From an uncultured Lachnospiraceae bacterium (GTDB lineage Bacteria > Bacillota > Clostridia > Lachnospirales > Lachnospiraceae), in the NCBI GenBank assembly GCA_910578885.1, contig CAJTSH010000043.1, positions 1 through 23,856 on the forward strand: a DNA stretch of 23,856 nt, given 5' to 3'. Positions 15,471 to 21,480 of this stretch are shown here, in pieces. The position numbers and the translations under genes are program-made. The notes below the pieces were generated by a model, which was not told where the DNA came from, made no database searches, and saw only the letters and a program-made list of their open reading frames with translations. The first letter of the stretch is position 1. Each line of letters starts with the position of its first letter.

Positions 15471-15587
15471 ATGAATCAGAAAATATGGGTAGAGTTAGAT
15501 TGTAAGGAATTGCAACAAATAAGCGGAGGAGATGAGGGTAATAGACAAGGATTTGTATGGTGGCTGATAGATAAGTTTTTCAGTTGA
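15471..15587 (+). CDS. Double-glycine-leader peptide, candidate inducing pheromone
   Basis: A 38-aa precursor missed by usual length cut-offs. The leader of 20 residues (MNQKIWVELDCKELQQISGG) has the hydrophobic spacing and terminal GG recognised by C39 exporters. The predicted mature peptide is DEGNRQGFVWWLIDKFFS, 18 residues, with a polar N terminus and an amphipathic aromatic C terminus. That is like the inducing peptides of class II bacteriocin systems rather than a pore-former. A perfect AGGAGGTGAT (15458-15467) lies upstream of the ATG. It is the first gene behind box P2 and divergent from the kinase, the expected place for a pheromone gene. No homologue is recognised. Confidence 0.75.
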   Translation: MNQKIWVELDCKELQQISGGDEGNRQGFVWWLIDKFFS

Positions 15588-15614
15588 TAATAAAACAAGT
15601 AAAGGAGATAAAAA

Positions 15615-15734
15615 ATGCAAACAATAAATGTTAAAGATTTAAAAGATATCAACGGCGGCGGCATAATCCAAACAGCGCCAGCAATGCCTGGCATAATAAT
15701 TGCAAATGCAATTATCAAGTGGCTACAAAAATGA
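15615..15734 (+). CDS. Second double-glycine-leader peptide
   Basis: A 39-aa precursor with a short leader MQTINVKDLKDINGG (15 residues) and a predicted 24-residue mature peptide. The mature part begins GIIQTAPAMPG and ends in the amphipathic IIKWLQK. AAGGAG lies about 8 nt before the ATG. It follows the first peptide by 27 bp and should be on the same P2 transcript. It could be a co-pheromone, a small bacteriocin, or a partner of the first peptide. The leader type matches the exporter encoded at 19284. No homologue is recognised. Confidence 0.7.
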   Translation: MQTINVKDLKDINGGGIIQTAPAMPGIIIANAIIKWLQK

Positions 15735-15747
15735 TGGGAGATTTGCA

Positions 15748-16206
15748 ATGAGTGAAATTTTACAGAACCAGACCTTGGAAGCAGAACATCTTTTTTGCTT
15801 CCGGGGTAAAGTGACAAATCAGGAACTGGAAGAAGTCGGAAGAGATATGGACATGGTAATCCGTGAGGCGGGTGCAAAAAGAGTGAGTTTCCCGATTACG
15901 GCTACCTACGGTATGGATAATGGAAAAATGGACGTTGAACTTCTGCTTCCGGTAGACAGACGCATGGATGATGTGAAAGAATATCGCTATAAGGAGCAGT
16001 TAAAGATTGTAAATGCAGTTGTTGCAAGGCATAATGGGAATCCCGGTTATCTGCCGCAGACCTGCAGTGAGCTGAATCAGTACATAACAGATAAGGAACT
16101 GACGCCCATAACGGTAGGATACAGTGTTCCGAAGAAAGCGGATGCGTTCGATATCGAAAACAGTATTATTGATGTATATGTGGGAATCAGCTCTAATATT
16201 TTGTAA
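15748..16206 (+). CDS. GyrI-like/DUF5085-like small-molecule-binding domain protein
   Basis: A 152-aa soluble protein. The arrangement of a hydrophobic strand after residue 15, a central FPITATYGMDNGKMDVELLLPVD and later helices and strands resembles a stand-alone GyrI/SOUL-type effector-binding fold, and DUF5085 proteins in particular. This is recognised by pattern only. There is no signal or membrane segment. The ATG at 15748 has GATGGGAG 7 nt upstream and gives a compact domain; an in-frame upstream start at 15700 would overlap the peptide gene. It begins 13 bp after the second peptide, so it belongs to the P2 operon. A ligand-sensing or immunity role is possible. Confidence 0.6.
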   Translation: MSEILQNQTLEAEHLFCFRGKVTNQELEEVGRDMDMVIREAGAKRVSFPITATYGMDNGKMDVELLLPVDRRMDDVKEYRYKEQLKIVNAVVARHNGNPGYLPQTCSELNQYITDKELTPITVGYSVPKKADAFDIENSIIDVYVGISSNIL

Positions 16207-16239
16207 TCAATTTTAGGAGAAGGTGGAGTATAACTATTT

Positions 16240-16393
16240 GTAAAGGGCAAAAATATGTCAAATAGCACCGATTAGCTACCAAATAGCACAGGTCTATTGT
16301 AATAAGACAGGAAAAATGGTAAGGTGTTTTTGCAGGGAGGAGAAATACGTCAGTCCTGCATATGGTTGATATAGAGTGGCGAAAGCCGTTTTA
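16240..16393 (+). repeat. 154-bp direct repeat, copy 1
   Basis: This copy matches 18272-18425 with about four mismatches, at a constant offset of 2032 bp. It begins GTAAAGGGC, contains box P3 and a TGCAGG/CCTGCA hairpin, and ends in TTTTA. It is the promoter and leader module of the bacteriocin genes, and a substrate for recombination with copy 2. Confidence 0.95.
16259..16300 (+). promoter_or_regulatory. Bacteriocin-regulon box P3
   Basis: CAAATAGCAC occurs at 16259-16268 and 16280-16289, followed by AGGTCTATTG. TTAGCT (16272-16277) and TATTGT (16295-16300) are the candidate -35 and -10. A leader of about 225 nt follows before the bacteriocin ATG at 16532. Confidence 0.8.
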
Positions 16394-16487
16394 TATAGAA
16401 ACGATTCCGGCAGGCATGCGCATACCAGACCGGAATCACAAGGCAGCACTTATGAAAAAGTACCTAGGTATAGTATACAGCTTTTTT
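16331..16487 (+). other. Long structured leader of the bacteriocin genes
   Basis: The 326-bp gap between 16206 and 16532 holds box P3 and then a structured leader. TGCAGG (16331-16336) pairs with CCTGCA (16355-16360), and GATTCCGG (16403-16410) with CCGGAATC (16430-16437). A perfect palindrome, TACCTAGGTA (16461-16470), is flanked by AAAAAG and CTTTTTT (to 16487), which may act as a weak attenuator. A reading frame runs through this leader into the bacteriocin gene, but I see no ribosome-binding site or peptide to support it. Confidence 0.45.
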
Positions 16488-16531
16488 GGGTGAGTGTAAA
16501 TAAAAATTTATTTAAAAAGGAGATATTAAAA

Positions 16532-16720
16532 ATGACACATGAAAATTCATTAATGGAGATTTCTTTTGAGGAAATGGAAAACATTGATGGTGGCGTAGTG
16601 ATTTTTGGGGTTACAGTTGCGGGGATGACATTATTAAAAATTGCAGGAGCTTGCGCTGCAGCCGGTATTACGGCGGGTATTACCGTTGGTTTAAACAATA
16701 AAAATAGAACAAGTAAGTAG
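16532..16720 (+). CDS. Class II bacteriocin precursor, candidate two-peptide component A
   Basis: A 62-aa precursor. The leader of 21 residues ends MEISFEEMENIDGG, a canonical double-glycine leader. The mature peptide of about 41 residues is hydrophobic and Gly/Ala-rich (GACAAAGITAGITVGL, with GxxxG-type spacing) and has a polar basic tail NNKNRTSK. These are marks of pore-forming class IIb bacteriocins. AAAGGAGA lies upstream of the ATG at 16532; the in-frame extension upstream is only leader sequence. It is the first gene behind box P3, and the next peptide gene starts 9 bp after its stop. Confidence 0.8.
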   Translation: MTHENSLMEISFEEMENIDGGVVIFGVTVAGMTLLKIAGACAAAGITAGITVGLNNKNRTSK

Positions 16721-16729
16721 GAGGTTGTT

Positions 16730-16882
16730 ATGTCAAATTTTTGTGAATTAACAGTAGAGGAAAGTATTAATATTGATGGTGGCGGACTTATTCTTGCGGG
16801 CTGTGTGATTGTTGGTGGTTGTATTACTGTGTTTGGTGGTGGTTTTGCGGTAGGCTATGGACTTGCACAGTGGCTTGGATAG
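16730..16882 (+). CDS. Class II bacteriocin precursor, candidate two-peptide component B
   Basis: A 50-aa precursor whose leader of 18 residues (MSNFCELTVEESINIDGG) ends in the double glycine. The mature peptide of 32 residues is very Gly-rich (CVIVGGCITVFGGGFAVGYG) with several GxxxG spacings and ends AQWLG, as expected for a membrane-inserting class IIb partner. It has two cysteines that could form a disulfide. TAGGAGG overlaps the previous stop and lies 5-6 nt before this ATG, so the two precursors are coupled. The pairing as a two-peptide bacteriocin is inferred from adjacency and composition. Confidence 0.78.
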   Translation: MSNFCELTVEESINIDGGGLILAGCVIVGGCITVFGGGFAVGYGLAQWLG

Positions 16883-17024
16883 ACTGTTTAAAGATGTTGA
16901 GACAATATTGTACACCATAGAAACAGACGATTATGCATATTTATTATGTGGATTAGTGCTTACAGGAGTAATTATAGGTATATGCGTTGGATTGCATAAT
17001 AAAAATTCCCAACATAATAAATGA
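16857..17024 (+). CDS. Small single-span membrane protein, candidate immunity protein
   Basis: A 55-aa ORF in the +1 frame that starts (ATG 16857) inside the second bacteriocin gene and overlaps it by 26 bp; a TTG at 16875 is an alternative start. A polar, acidic N-terminal 28 residues is followed by one membrane segment (about 29-46, YLLCGLVLTGVIIGICVGL) and a polar tail HNKNSQHNK. The tail resembles the VGLNNKN tail of the first bacteriocin. The position directly after the bacteriocin pair and the topology suit dedicated immunity, probably translated by coupling. The ribosome-binding site is weak (GGTAGG), so the exact start is uncertain. Confidence 0.6.
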   Translation: MDLHSGLDRLFKDVETILYTIETDDYAYLLCGLVLTGVIIGICVGLHNKNSQHNK

Positions 17025-17045
17025 ATAAAAATACTTATAGGCATG

Positions 17046-17094
17046 AATTGCAGATGTTGTCAATGTTGAGAATATCTGCAATTTATTGTCTTTT
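17046..17094 (+). terminator. Probable terminator after the bacteriocin genes
   Basis: AATTGCAGATGTT (17046-17058) pairs with AATATCTGCAATT (17071-17083) over 13 bp with one G-U pair and a 12-nt loop. TATTGTCTTTT follows. The T-run is interrupted, so some read-through into the metalloprotease gene at 17116 is likely. Confidence 0.65.
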
Positions 17095-17115
17095 AAGCGT
17101 GGAATGGAGATTAAA

Positions 17116-18297
17116 ATGAAAAAAGTGATTCATTATCTTATATTTTTTAGCGTATTTGCAATAATTGGCGGTATAAGTGGTGTCATTATATCTAAATTAC
17201 AAATTGATACGCTTCTATTCTCAAAAATACATGTTAAGAAAACATTAGTATTGTTTATATTGTCCATATTAAGTTCCGTTACTCTACATGAATTAGCACA
17301 TGCAATATATTTTTTGTTAAATAAAGTTCCTTTAAGATTTGTTGCAATATTTATTTTTTTCTTTTGCAAGACGGAGAGGAAATGGACTGTAAGAATTCGA
17401 TTTAATAACATAACGATAATGGGTGGAATTGCTATACCTAATCTGCCGTCAATAAATAATGAAAGGGAATTTGACAGGATACGAAAGATCTATAGTGAGG
17501 CATTGCTATTTGCGCCTGTTATATCGTTTGCAGAAGCTGTGATATTTATAATTTTATATGTAGTATTATTTTTGACAAAAACTGTAAATGAATATGTGAA
17601 TTTGAGTATATTTTCTGTTTTTTGTAGTTTCATCGGGATAATCATAGTTTTTTCGTCTTTCATAAAAACAGAGAATATATACGGTGATTTTTGGGCATAT
17701 AAGGTCTTAAAAACTGATGACAAGATGGCAAGTTTACAATTATGTCAATATATGTTTTTTAATACCGACTGGAAAATGACGGTTTCAAAAAGCACTTGGC
17801 TTATCAAGAAGCTTATGGACTATGCCAAGGAAATAAAAGTAACTACAACGGAATTAATTGATTTAAAAATCTTGGATTGGATTATTCAGATGGAGTATTT
17901 AGGGGTTGTGAAGCCGGATAAAGAAATACTTGAAATTTTAAAAGAATTCTTCTTATCAGACAATGTGTTTTCCAATTATCCCCCGCAGGAAGACCGGGAT
18001 GTTTTTTATTTTCATATGATTTATAAATTACTTGGAAGCGGAGTATATGAAAAATCAATATTGCAGGAAAAAATGAATGTTGTATCATCCAAGCTGTTAG
18101 CAGGGAGTCCGTCAAAAGAGTATTATACAAAATTAACGGAGCATTTATTTGGTTATGAGTGTTCGGAATGGTTATTAAGAAATAAAAATCCCAATAGTAC
18201 ATATTCTTTGTTGAAAGAATTTGAGGCTATTCATGAGATTGAGGAAAAGATTATACTGCAAAATACGATGGGTAAAGGGCAAAAATATGTCAAATAG
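17116..18297 (+). CDS. M50-like membrane zinc metalloprotease of the bacteriocin locus
   Basis: A 393-aa protein. Membrane segments lie in residues 5-28 and 43-70, and two or three more lie between 125 and 185. The zinc motif HELAH (His58, Glu59, His62) lies inside the second segment, and GDFWAYKV (about 190-197) may supply the third ligand, as in site-2-type M50 proteases. A soluble C-terminal region of about 190 residues follows. It may process peptides or give immunity. TGGAG lies 6 nt before the ATG at 17116. The gene is more AT-rich than the core genes upstream. Its last eight codons (GKGQKYVK) and its TAG stop are supplied by the 154-bp repeat, so the native C terminus may have been replaced. 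Confidence 0.72.
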   Translation: MKKVIHYLIFFSVFAIIGGISGVIISKLQIDTLLFSKIHVKKTLVLFILSILSSVTLHELAHAIYFLLNKVPLRFVAIFIFFFCKTERKWTVRIRFNNITIMGGIAIPNLPSINNEREFDRIRKIYSEALLFAPVISFAEAVIFIILYVVLFLTKTVNEYVNLSIFSVFCSFIGIIIVFSSFIKTENIYGDFWAYKVLKTDDKMASLQLCQYMFFNTDWKMTVSKSTWLIKKLMDYAKEIKVTTTELIDLKILDWIIQMEYLGVVKPDKEILEILKEFFLSDNVFSNYPPQEDRDVFYFHMIYKLLGSGVYEKSILQEKMNVVSSKLLAGSPSKEYYTKLTEHLFGYECSEWLLRNKNPNSTYSLLKEFEAIHEIEEKIILQNTMGKGQKYVK

Positions 18298-18425
18298 CAC
18301 CGATTAGCTACCAAATAGCACAGGTCTATTGTAATAAGACAGGAAAAATGGTAAGGTGTTTTTGCAGGGAGGAGAAATACGTCAGTCCTGCAAATGGTTG
18401 ATATAGAGCGGCGAAAGCTGCTTTA
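18272..18425 (+). repeat. 154-bp direct repeat, copy 2
   Basis: This copy matches 16240-16393 with about four mismatches. Its left end supplies the 3' end of the metalloprotease gene, and its right end joins directly to the GG site of a bacteriocin gene that has lost its leader. Both edges therefore look like recombination joints. Confidence 0.95.
18291..18332 (+). promoter_or_regulatory. Bacteriocin-regulon box P4
   Basis: CAAATAGCAC occurs at 18291-18300 and 18312-18321, followed by AGGTCTATTG. TTAGCT (18304-18309) and TATTGT (18327-18332) are the candidate -35 and -10. The first half-site includes the TAG stop of the metalloprotease gene. It should drive the bacteriocin remnant and the 95-aa membrane protein. 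Confidence 0.8.
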
Positions 18426-18426
18426 A

Positions 18427-18561
18427 ATTGATGGAGGAGGTTGGCTTTCGGTTGTTGGAGGCTGTTTGATTGCAGCAGGAGCTCTTGTTTCAGGTGGTGG
18501 AGCAGTAGTTGTTATATGCGGTGTTGCAGGTGGAGCCTTAACAGCTATAGCAGGATATTAA
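18427..18561 (+). pseudogene. Bacteriocin gene lacking its start and leader
   Basis: The reading frame begins at a stop (TAA 18424-18426) and continues IDGG then a 40-residue Gly/Ala-rich core (GWLSVVGGCLIAAGALVSGG and onward, ending AIAGY). This is the C-terminal end of a double-glycine leader plus a full class IIb-like mature peptide. No start codon or ribosome-binding site precedes it, because the end of the 154-bp repeat replaces the leader. Sequence after the GG site is uninterrupted, so the loss looks recent. It is most likely non-functional. Confidence 0.75.
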
Positions 18562-18562
18562 T

Positions 18563-18850
18563 ATGATTATTGCGCACATTATAACGAATATCATTTTTTG
18601 GCTTTTTTTTGTCTTTGATATTTGGGAAATAAGAAAAAAGCATTCAAATAAAAGAGGATATAAGTTTTTTCTGAGTTCAATTGTGTTAGGCATTCTGATA
18701 TATATATCGTATGCTATACTACTATTAAGTTATTTTTCAACAGATGGATTCGACAAAGAAACATTATCGTTATTACTTTTGGGATGGGCATTTATGTTTG
18801 CTGCTTATATGATAAGAAAAAAAGACAATTGTAAAAATAGCTTATCTTAA
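18563..18850 (+). CDS. Small three-span membrane protein, candidate bacteriocin immunity protein
   Basis: A 95-aa protein with three hydrophobic segments (about residues 3-20, 35-57 and 67-83) separated by basic loops (EIRKKHSNKRGYK) and a polar tail. The size, charge and topology are typical of immunity proteins of class II bacteriocins. It starts one base after the stop of the leaderless bacteriocin, and so probably protected against that peptide. With the bacteriocin start lost, box P4 now lies close upstream of this gene. There is no strong Shine-Dalgarno sequence before the ATG, so it may have relied on coupling to the bacteriocin. Confidence 0.65.
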   Translation: MIIAHIITNIIFWLFFVFDIWEIRKKHSNKRGYKFFLSSIVLGILIYISYAILLLSYFSTDGFDKETLSLLLLGWAFMFAAYMIRKKDNCKNSLS

Positions 18851-18876
18851 ATTCGGCATAATGTTTAGAAGCATGG

Positions 18877-18906
18877 GGTGCTGTGTTTATAACATGGCAT
18901 CTTTTT
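18877..18906 (+). terminator. Rho-independent terminator after the immunity-like gene
   Basis: GGTGCTGTG (18877-18885) pairs with CATGGCATC (18893-18901) over 9 bp with three G-U pairs and a 7-nt loop, followed by TTTTT (18902-18906). It separates the P4 unit from the exporter operon. Confidence 0.7.
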
Positions 18907-19074
18907 AACAATATAAGTGATAAGTGAAAGGGCGTAAATCATCAATGATTATAGGAGTTCCTCAAACATACATAGCATAATTTTATAGTTTGCGAAAGTA
19001 ATTGATAAGCATGTAAAGTTTGAAAATAGTTTTTGATTTATGAGATGAGGGATGTTTTTGAGAATGGAGAAACT

Positions 19075-19221
19075 ATGCAAAAGGTATCGAAAAAAATTAT
19101 AAAGAGTATTTTTATCATTCCAATATATATCGCTTTAGCCATAGAAGGCTTCTTGGGAGGCTTCGGAGTTGGAAAGACAAAAGACATATGGGATGAAGTG
19201 GTGAAGTGGATAAAAAAGTAG
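19075..19221 (+). CDS. Small cationic membrane-active peptide of unknown role
   Basis: A 48-aa protein with a basic N terminus (MQKVSKKIIKS), a hydrophobic segment at about residues 11-30 that ends GFLGGFGVG, and an amphipathic charged tail KTKDIWDEVVKWIKK. TGGAG lies 5-6 nt before the ATG. The GG near residue 28 follows a hydrophobic stretch and not a standard C39 leader. The tail VVKWIKK resembles the IIKWLQK end of the second small peptide. It could be an immunity peptide, a leaderless bacteriocin or an exporter accessory. It is probably transcribed with the exporter 62 bp downstream. Confidence 0.5.
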   Translation: MQKVSKKIIKSIFIIPIYIALAIEGFLGGFGVGKTKDIWDEVVKWIKK

Positions 19222-19283
19222 AATATCTGCAGACAAGTAAAAAATTTTGGATTTATAAGAAATAGAAGGAGAACAAACAACCG

Positions 19284-21479
19284 ATGAAATACTATTGTAT
19301 CAAACAACACGATATCACCGACTGCGGCGCAGCCTGCCTTGCGACCATAGCGAAGCAGAACGGCTATCAGATATCCATATCGAAAATCCGCGAAATAGCC
19401 GGAACGGATAAGCAGGGGACGAACGCATTCGGCGTCATAAAGGCGGCGGAGCAGCTTGGATTTTCGGCAAAGGGAGTAAAAGGAAATAAGGAAGCCTTCT
19501 TTTCAGAATTTCCTCTGCCCTGCATTGCGCATGTAATCGTGAATGGAAATCTGATGCATTATGTAGTAATCCATAAAATCACCAAAAAGCAGGTAGTTAT
19601 TGCAGACCCGGGAGAAGGCATTGTAAAGCTTACGCCGGAGGAGTTTTTTGGGGAAGCGGCCGATGGGAAGAACCCGCCGAAATACCAGTGGACCGGGGTT
19701 CTGATTCTTTTGGTGAAGTCGGAAAGCTTTGTAAAGGGGAAAGAGACAAAAGGGCTGTTTGCAAGGTTTTTTCACTTGTTGCTGCCACAGAAAAAATTGT
19801 TGTTTCATATATTTCTTGCTTCTTTGATTTACACGATATTGGGAATCTTAGGAGCTTTTTATTTTAAGGCGTTAGTAGATGATGTTTTACCGGACGGATT
19901 GATTACGACATTGACAACGCTGTCCGTGGGAGTAATTCTTTTAAATATTTTTAAAGTGGTATTGGAAGCGATACGTTCCCATCTTCTGCTGTATCTGAGT
20001 CAGAAATTGGATATTGCATTGTTGCTGGGATATTACCGCCATGTTTTGGAATTGCCTATGAATTTTTTCGGAAGCAGGAAGGTCGGAGAGATTGTATCGA
20101 GATTTAATGATGCATCGAAAGTCAGGGACGCTATCTCCGGAGCAACGTTGACGATTATGATAGATACGGTTATGGCGGTGGCGGGAGCCGTCATTTTATA
20201 TATGCAGAATGCGAAAATGTTTGGGATTGCGGTTATCATGGTCGTGCTTTATACGATTATCGTAATCGGATTTCAGAAGAGCTATGAGAAATGGAACCGT
20301 CATGAGATGGAGGATAATGCGCAGCTTACCTCGTATCTAGTGGAATCCCTGAACGGAATGCAGACGGTGAAGGCATTTAATGCGGAGAGAAAGGCGAACT
20401 GCGAGACGGAAAGCCGTTTCGTAAAGCTGTTAAAGAGTGTGTTTCGTCTCAGCTTTATCGGAAATATGCAAAACGCCCTAAAGGTGTTTGTGGAACTGGT
20501 CGGAGGAGTCGCCATTCTGTGGGTCGGAGCGGTAGACGTCATACATGGAAATCTGACAATGGGACAGCTTATCACCTTCCAATCACTTTTGATCTATTTT
20601 TTGGATCCGGTCAAAAATTTAATCAACCTTCAGCCGCAGATGCAGACCGCAGTAGTGGCTGCGGAGCGCCTAGGCGAAATTTTAGATTTGGAAGCGGAAA
20701 AAGGAGAAGAAGAATACCGTAAGCTTGCTCCCGAATGTCTGGCAGGAGATATAGAACTGAAAAAGGTAAATTTCCGCTATGGAACCAGAAAACTGGTATT
20801 GGAAAATATCAACCTGCAAATCAAGCGCGGGCAGAAGGTTGCATTTGTCGGAGAAAGCGGTTCCGGCAAGACAACGCTGGCAAAGCTGCTGCTGCATCTG
20901 TATCAGGCGGAAGCGGGAGAAATCCGAATCAATGAAAACAATATAGAAGATATACAGATTGAGACTTTGCGCGAGCGCATTGCATACATACCGCAGGAAA
21001 CTTTTTTGTTCAGCGGAACCATTTATGAAAATCTGACGCTGGGCATGGACATTCCATCTATGGAGGAGGTGGTCGAGGCGGCAAAGAAGGCGCAGGCACA
21101 TGAATTTATCAATGATCTGCCTATGCGCTATGAAACAAAGCTGGACGAAAACGGCGCAAACCTTTCCGGAGGGCAGAGACAGCGTCTTGCGATTGCAAGG
21201 GCAATGTTAAAGAAACCGGATATATTGATTTTGGACGAGGCGACCAGCAATCTGGACGCAGTAACGGAACGGGCATTGGATGAGACAATTGGAGACTTTT
21301 CGAAAGAGATGACGACAATATTTATTGCGCATAGATTAAGCACAATCAAGAACTGCGACCGGATATTTGTCATGGATAAAGGGCATATCGTGGAGGAGGG
21401 AACCCATGAGGAATTAAAGAACATGGGAGGAAGATATTCAAGATTAGCAGAACATCAGTCACTGGAAGGCGGGGTATAA
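19284..21479 (+). CDS. Bacteriocin ABC exporter with C39 leader peptidase
   Basis: A 731-aa peptidase-containing ABC transporter (PCAT). The N-terminal C39 peptidase (1-150) has the catalytic Cys14 in DITDCGAACL, His92 in MHYVVIH and Asp108 in IADPG. It cuts precursors after the double glycine. A six-span exporter domain (about 160-460) is followed by an ATPase with Walker A GESGSGKTT (from 523), Q-loop YIPQETFLFSG, signature LSGGQ (627-631), Walker B ILILDEATSNLD and the IAHRLST switch. All key residues are present. AAGGAG lies 12 nt before the ATG, a long spacing. It should process and export every GG peptide in this locus together with the HlyD-type protein that starts 1 nt after its stop. 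No CAAATAGCAC box is seen upstream. Confidence 0.96.
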   Translation: MKYYCIKQHDITDCGAACLATIAKQNGYQISISKIREIAGTDKQGTNAFGVIKAAEQLGFSAKGVKGNKEAFFSEFPLPCIAHVIVNGNLMHYVVIHKITKKQVVIADPGEGIVKLTPEEFFGEAADGKNPPKYQWTGVLILLVKSESFVKGKETKGLFARFFHLLLPQKKLLFHIFLASLIYTILGILGAFYFKALVDDVLPDGLITTLTTLSVGVILLNIFKVVLEAIRSHLLLYLSQKLDIALLLGYYRHVLELPMNFFGSRKVGEIVSRFNDASKVRDAISGATLTIMIDTVMAVAGAVILYMQNAKMFGIAVIMVVLYTIIVIGFQKSYEKWNRHEMEDNAQLTSYLVESLNGMQTVKAFNAERKANCETESRFVKLLKSVFRLSFIGNMQNALKVFVELVGGVAILWVGAVDVIHGNLTMGQLITFQSLLIYFLDPVKNLINLQPQMQTAVVAAERLGEILDLEAEKGEEEYRKLAPECLAGDIELKKVNFRYGTRKLVLENINLQIKRGQKVAFVGESGSGKTTLAKLLLHLYQAEAGEIRINENNIEDIQIETLRERIAYIPQETFLFSGTIYENLTLGMDIPSMEEVVEAAKKAQAHEFINDLPMRYETKLDENGANLSGGQRQRLAIARAMLKKPDILILDEATSNLDAVTERALDETIGDFSKEMTTIFIAHRLSTIKNCDRIFVMDKGHIVEEGTHEELKNMGGRYSRLAEHQSLEGGV

Positions 21480-21480
21480 T

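Noticed and set aside
15476..15877. 133-aa open frame on the minus strand across the small peptide genes
   Set aside because: The plus strand here has two short genes with strong ribosome-binding sites, GG leaders and a regulatory box; the minus frame has none of these.
16376..16531. N-terminal extension of the first bacteriocin precursor upstream of ATG 16532
   Set aside because: It would place about 50 non-leader residues before a canonical double-glycine leader, and AAAGGAGA lies just before ATG 16532.
12292..18332. CRISPR array from the recurring CAAATAGCAC units
   Set aside because: There are only two units per site, with 11-bp gaps that are nearly identical among sites, and each pair sits before a gene. 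These are regulator boxes, not repeats with variable spacers.
18427..18561. Intact leaderless bacteriocin
   Set aside because: Leaderless bacteriocins begin with Met and a ribosome-binding site. This frame starts at a stop codon and retains the last residues of a GG leader, which points to a truncated gene.
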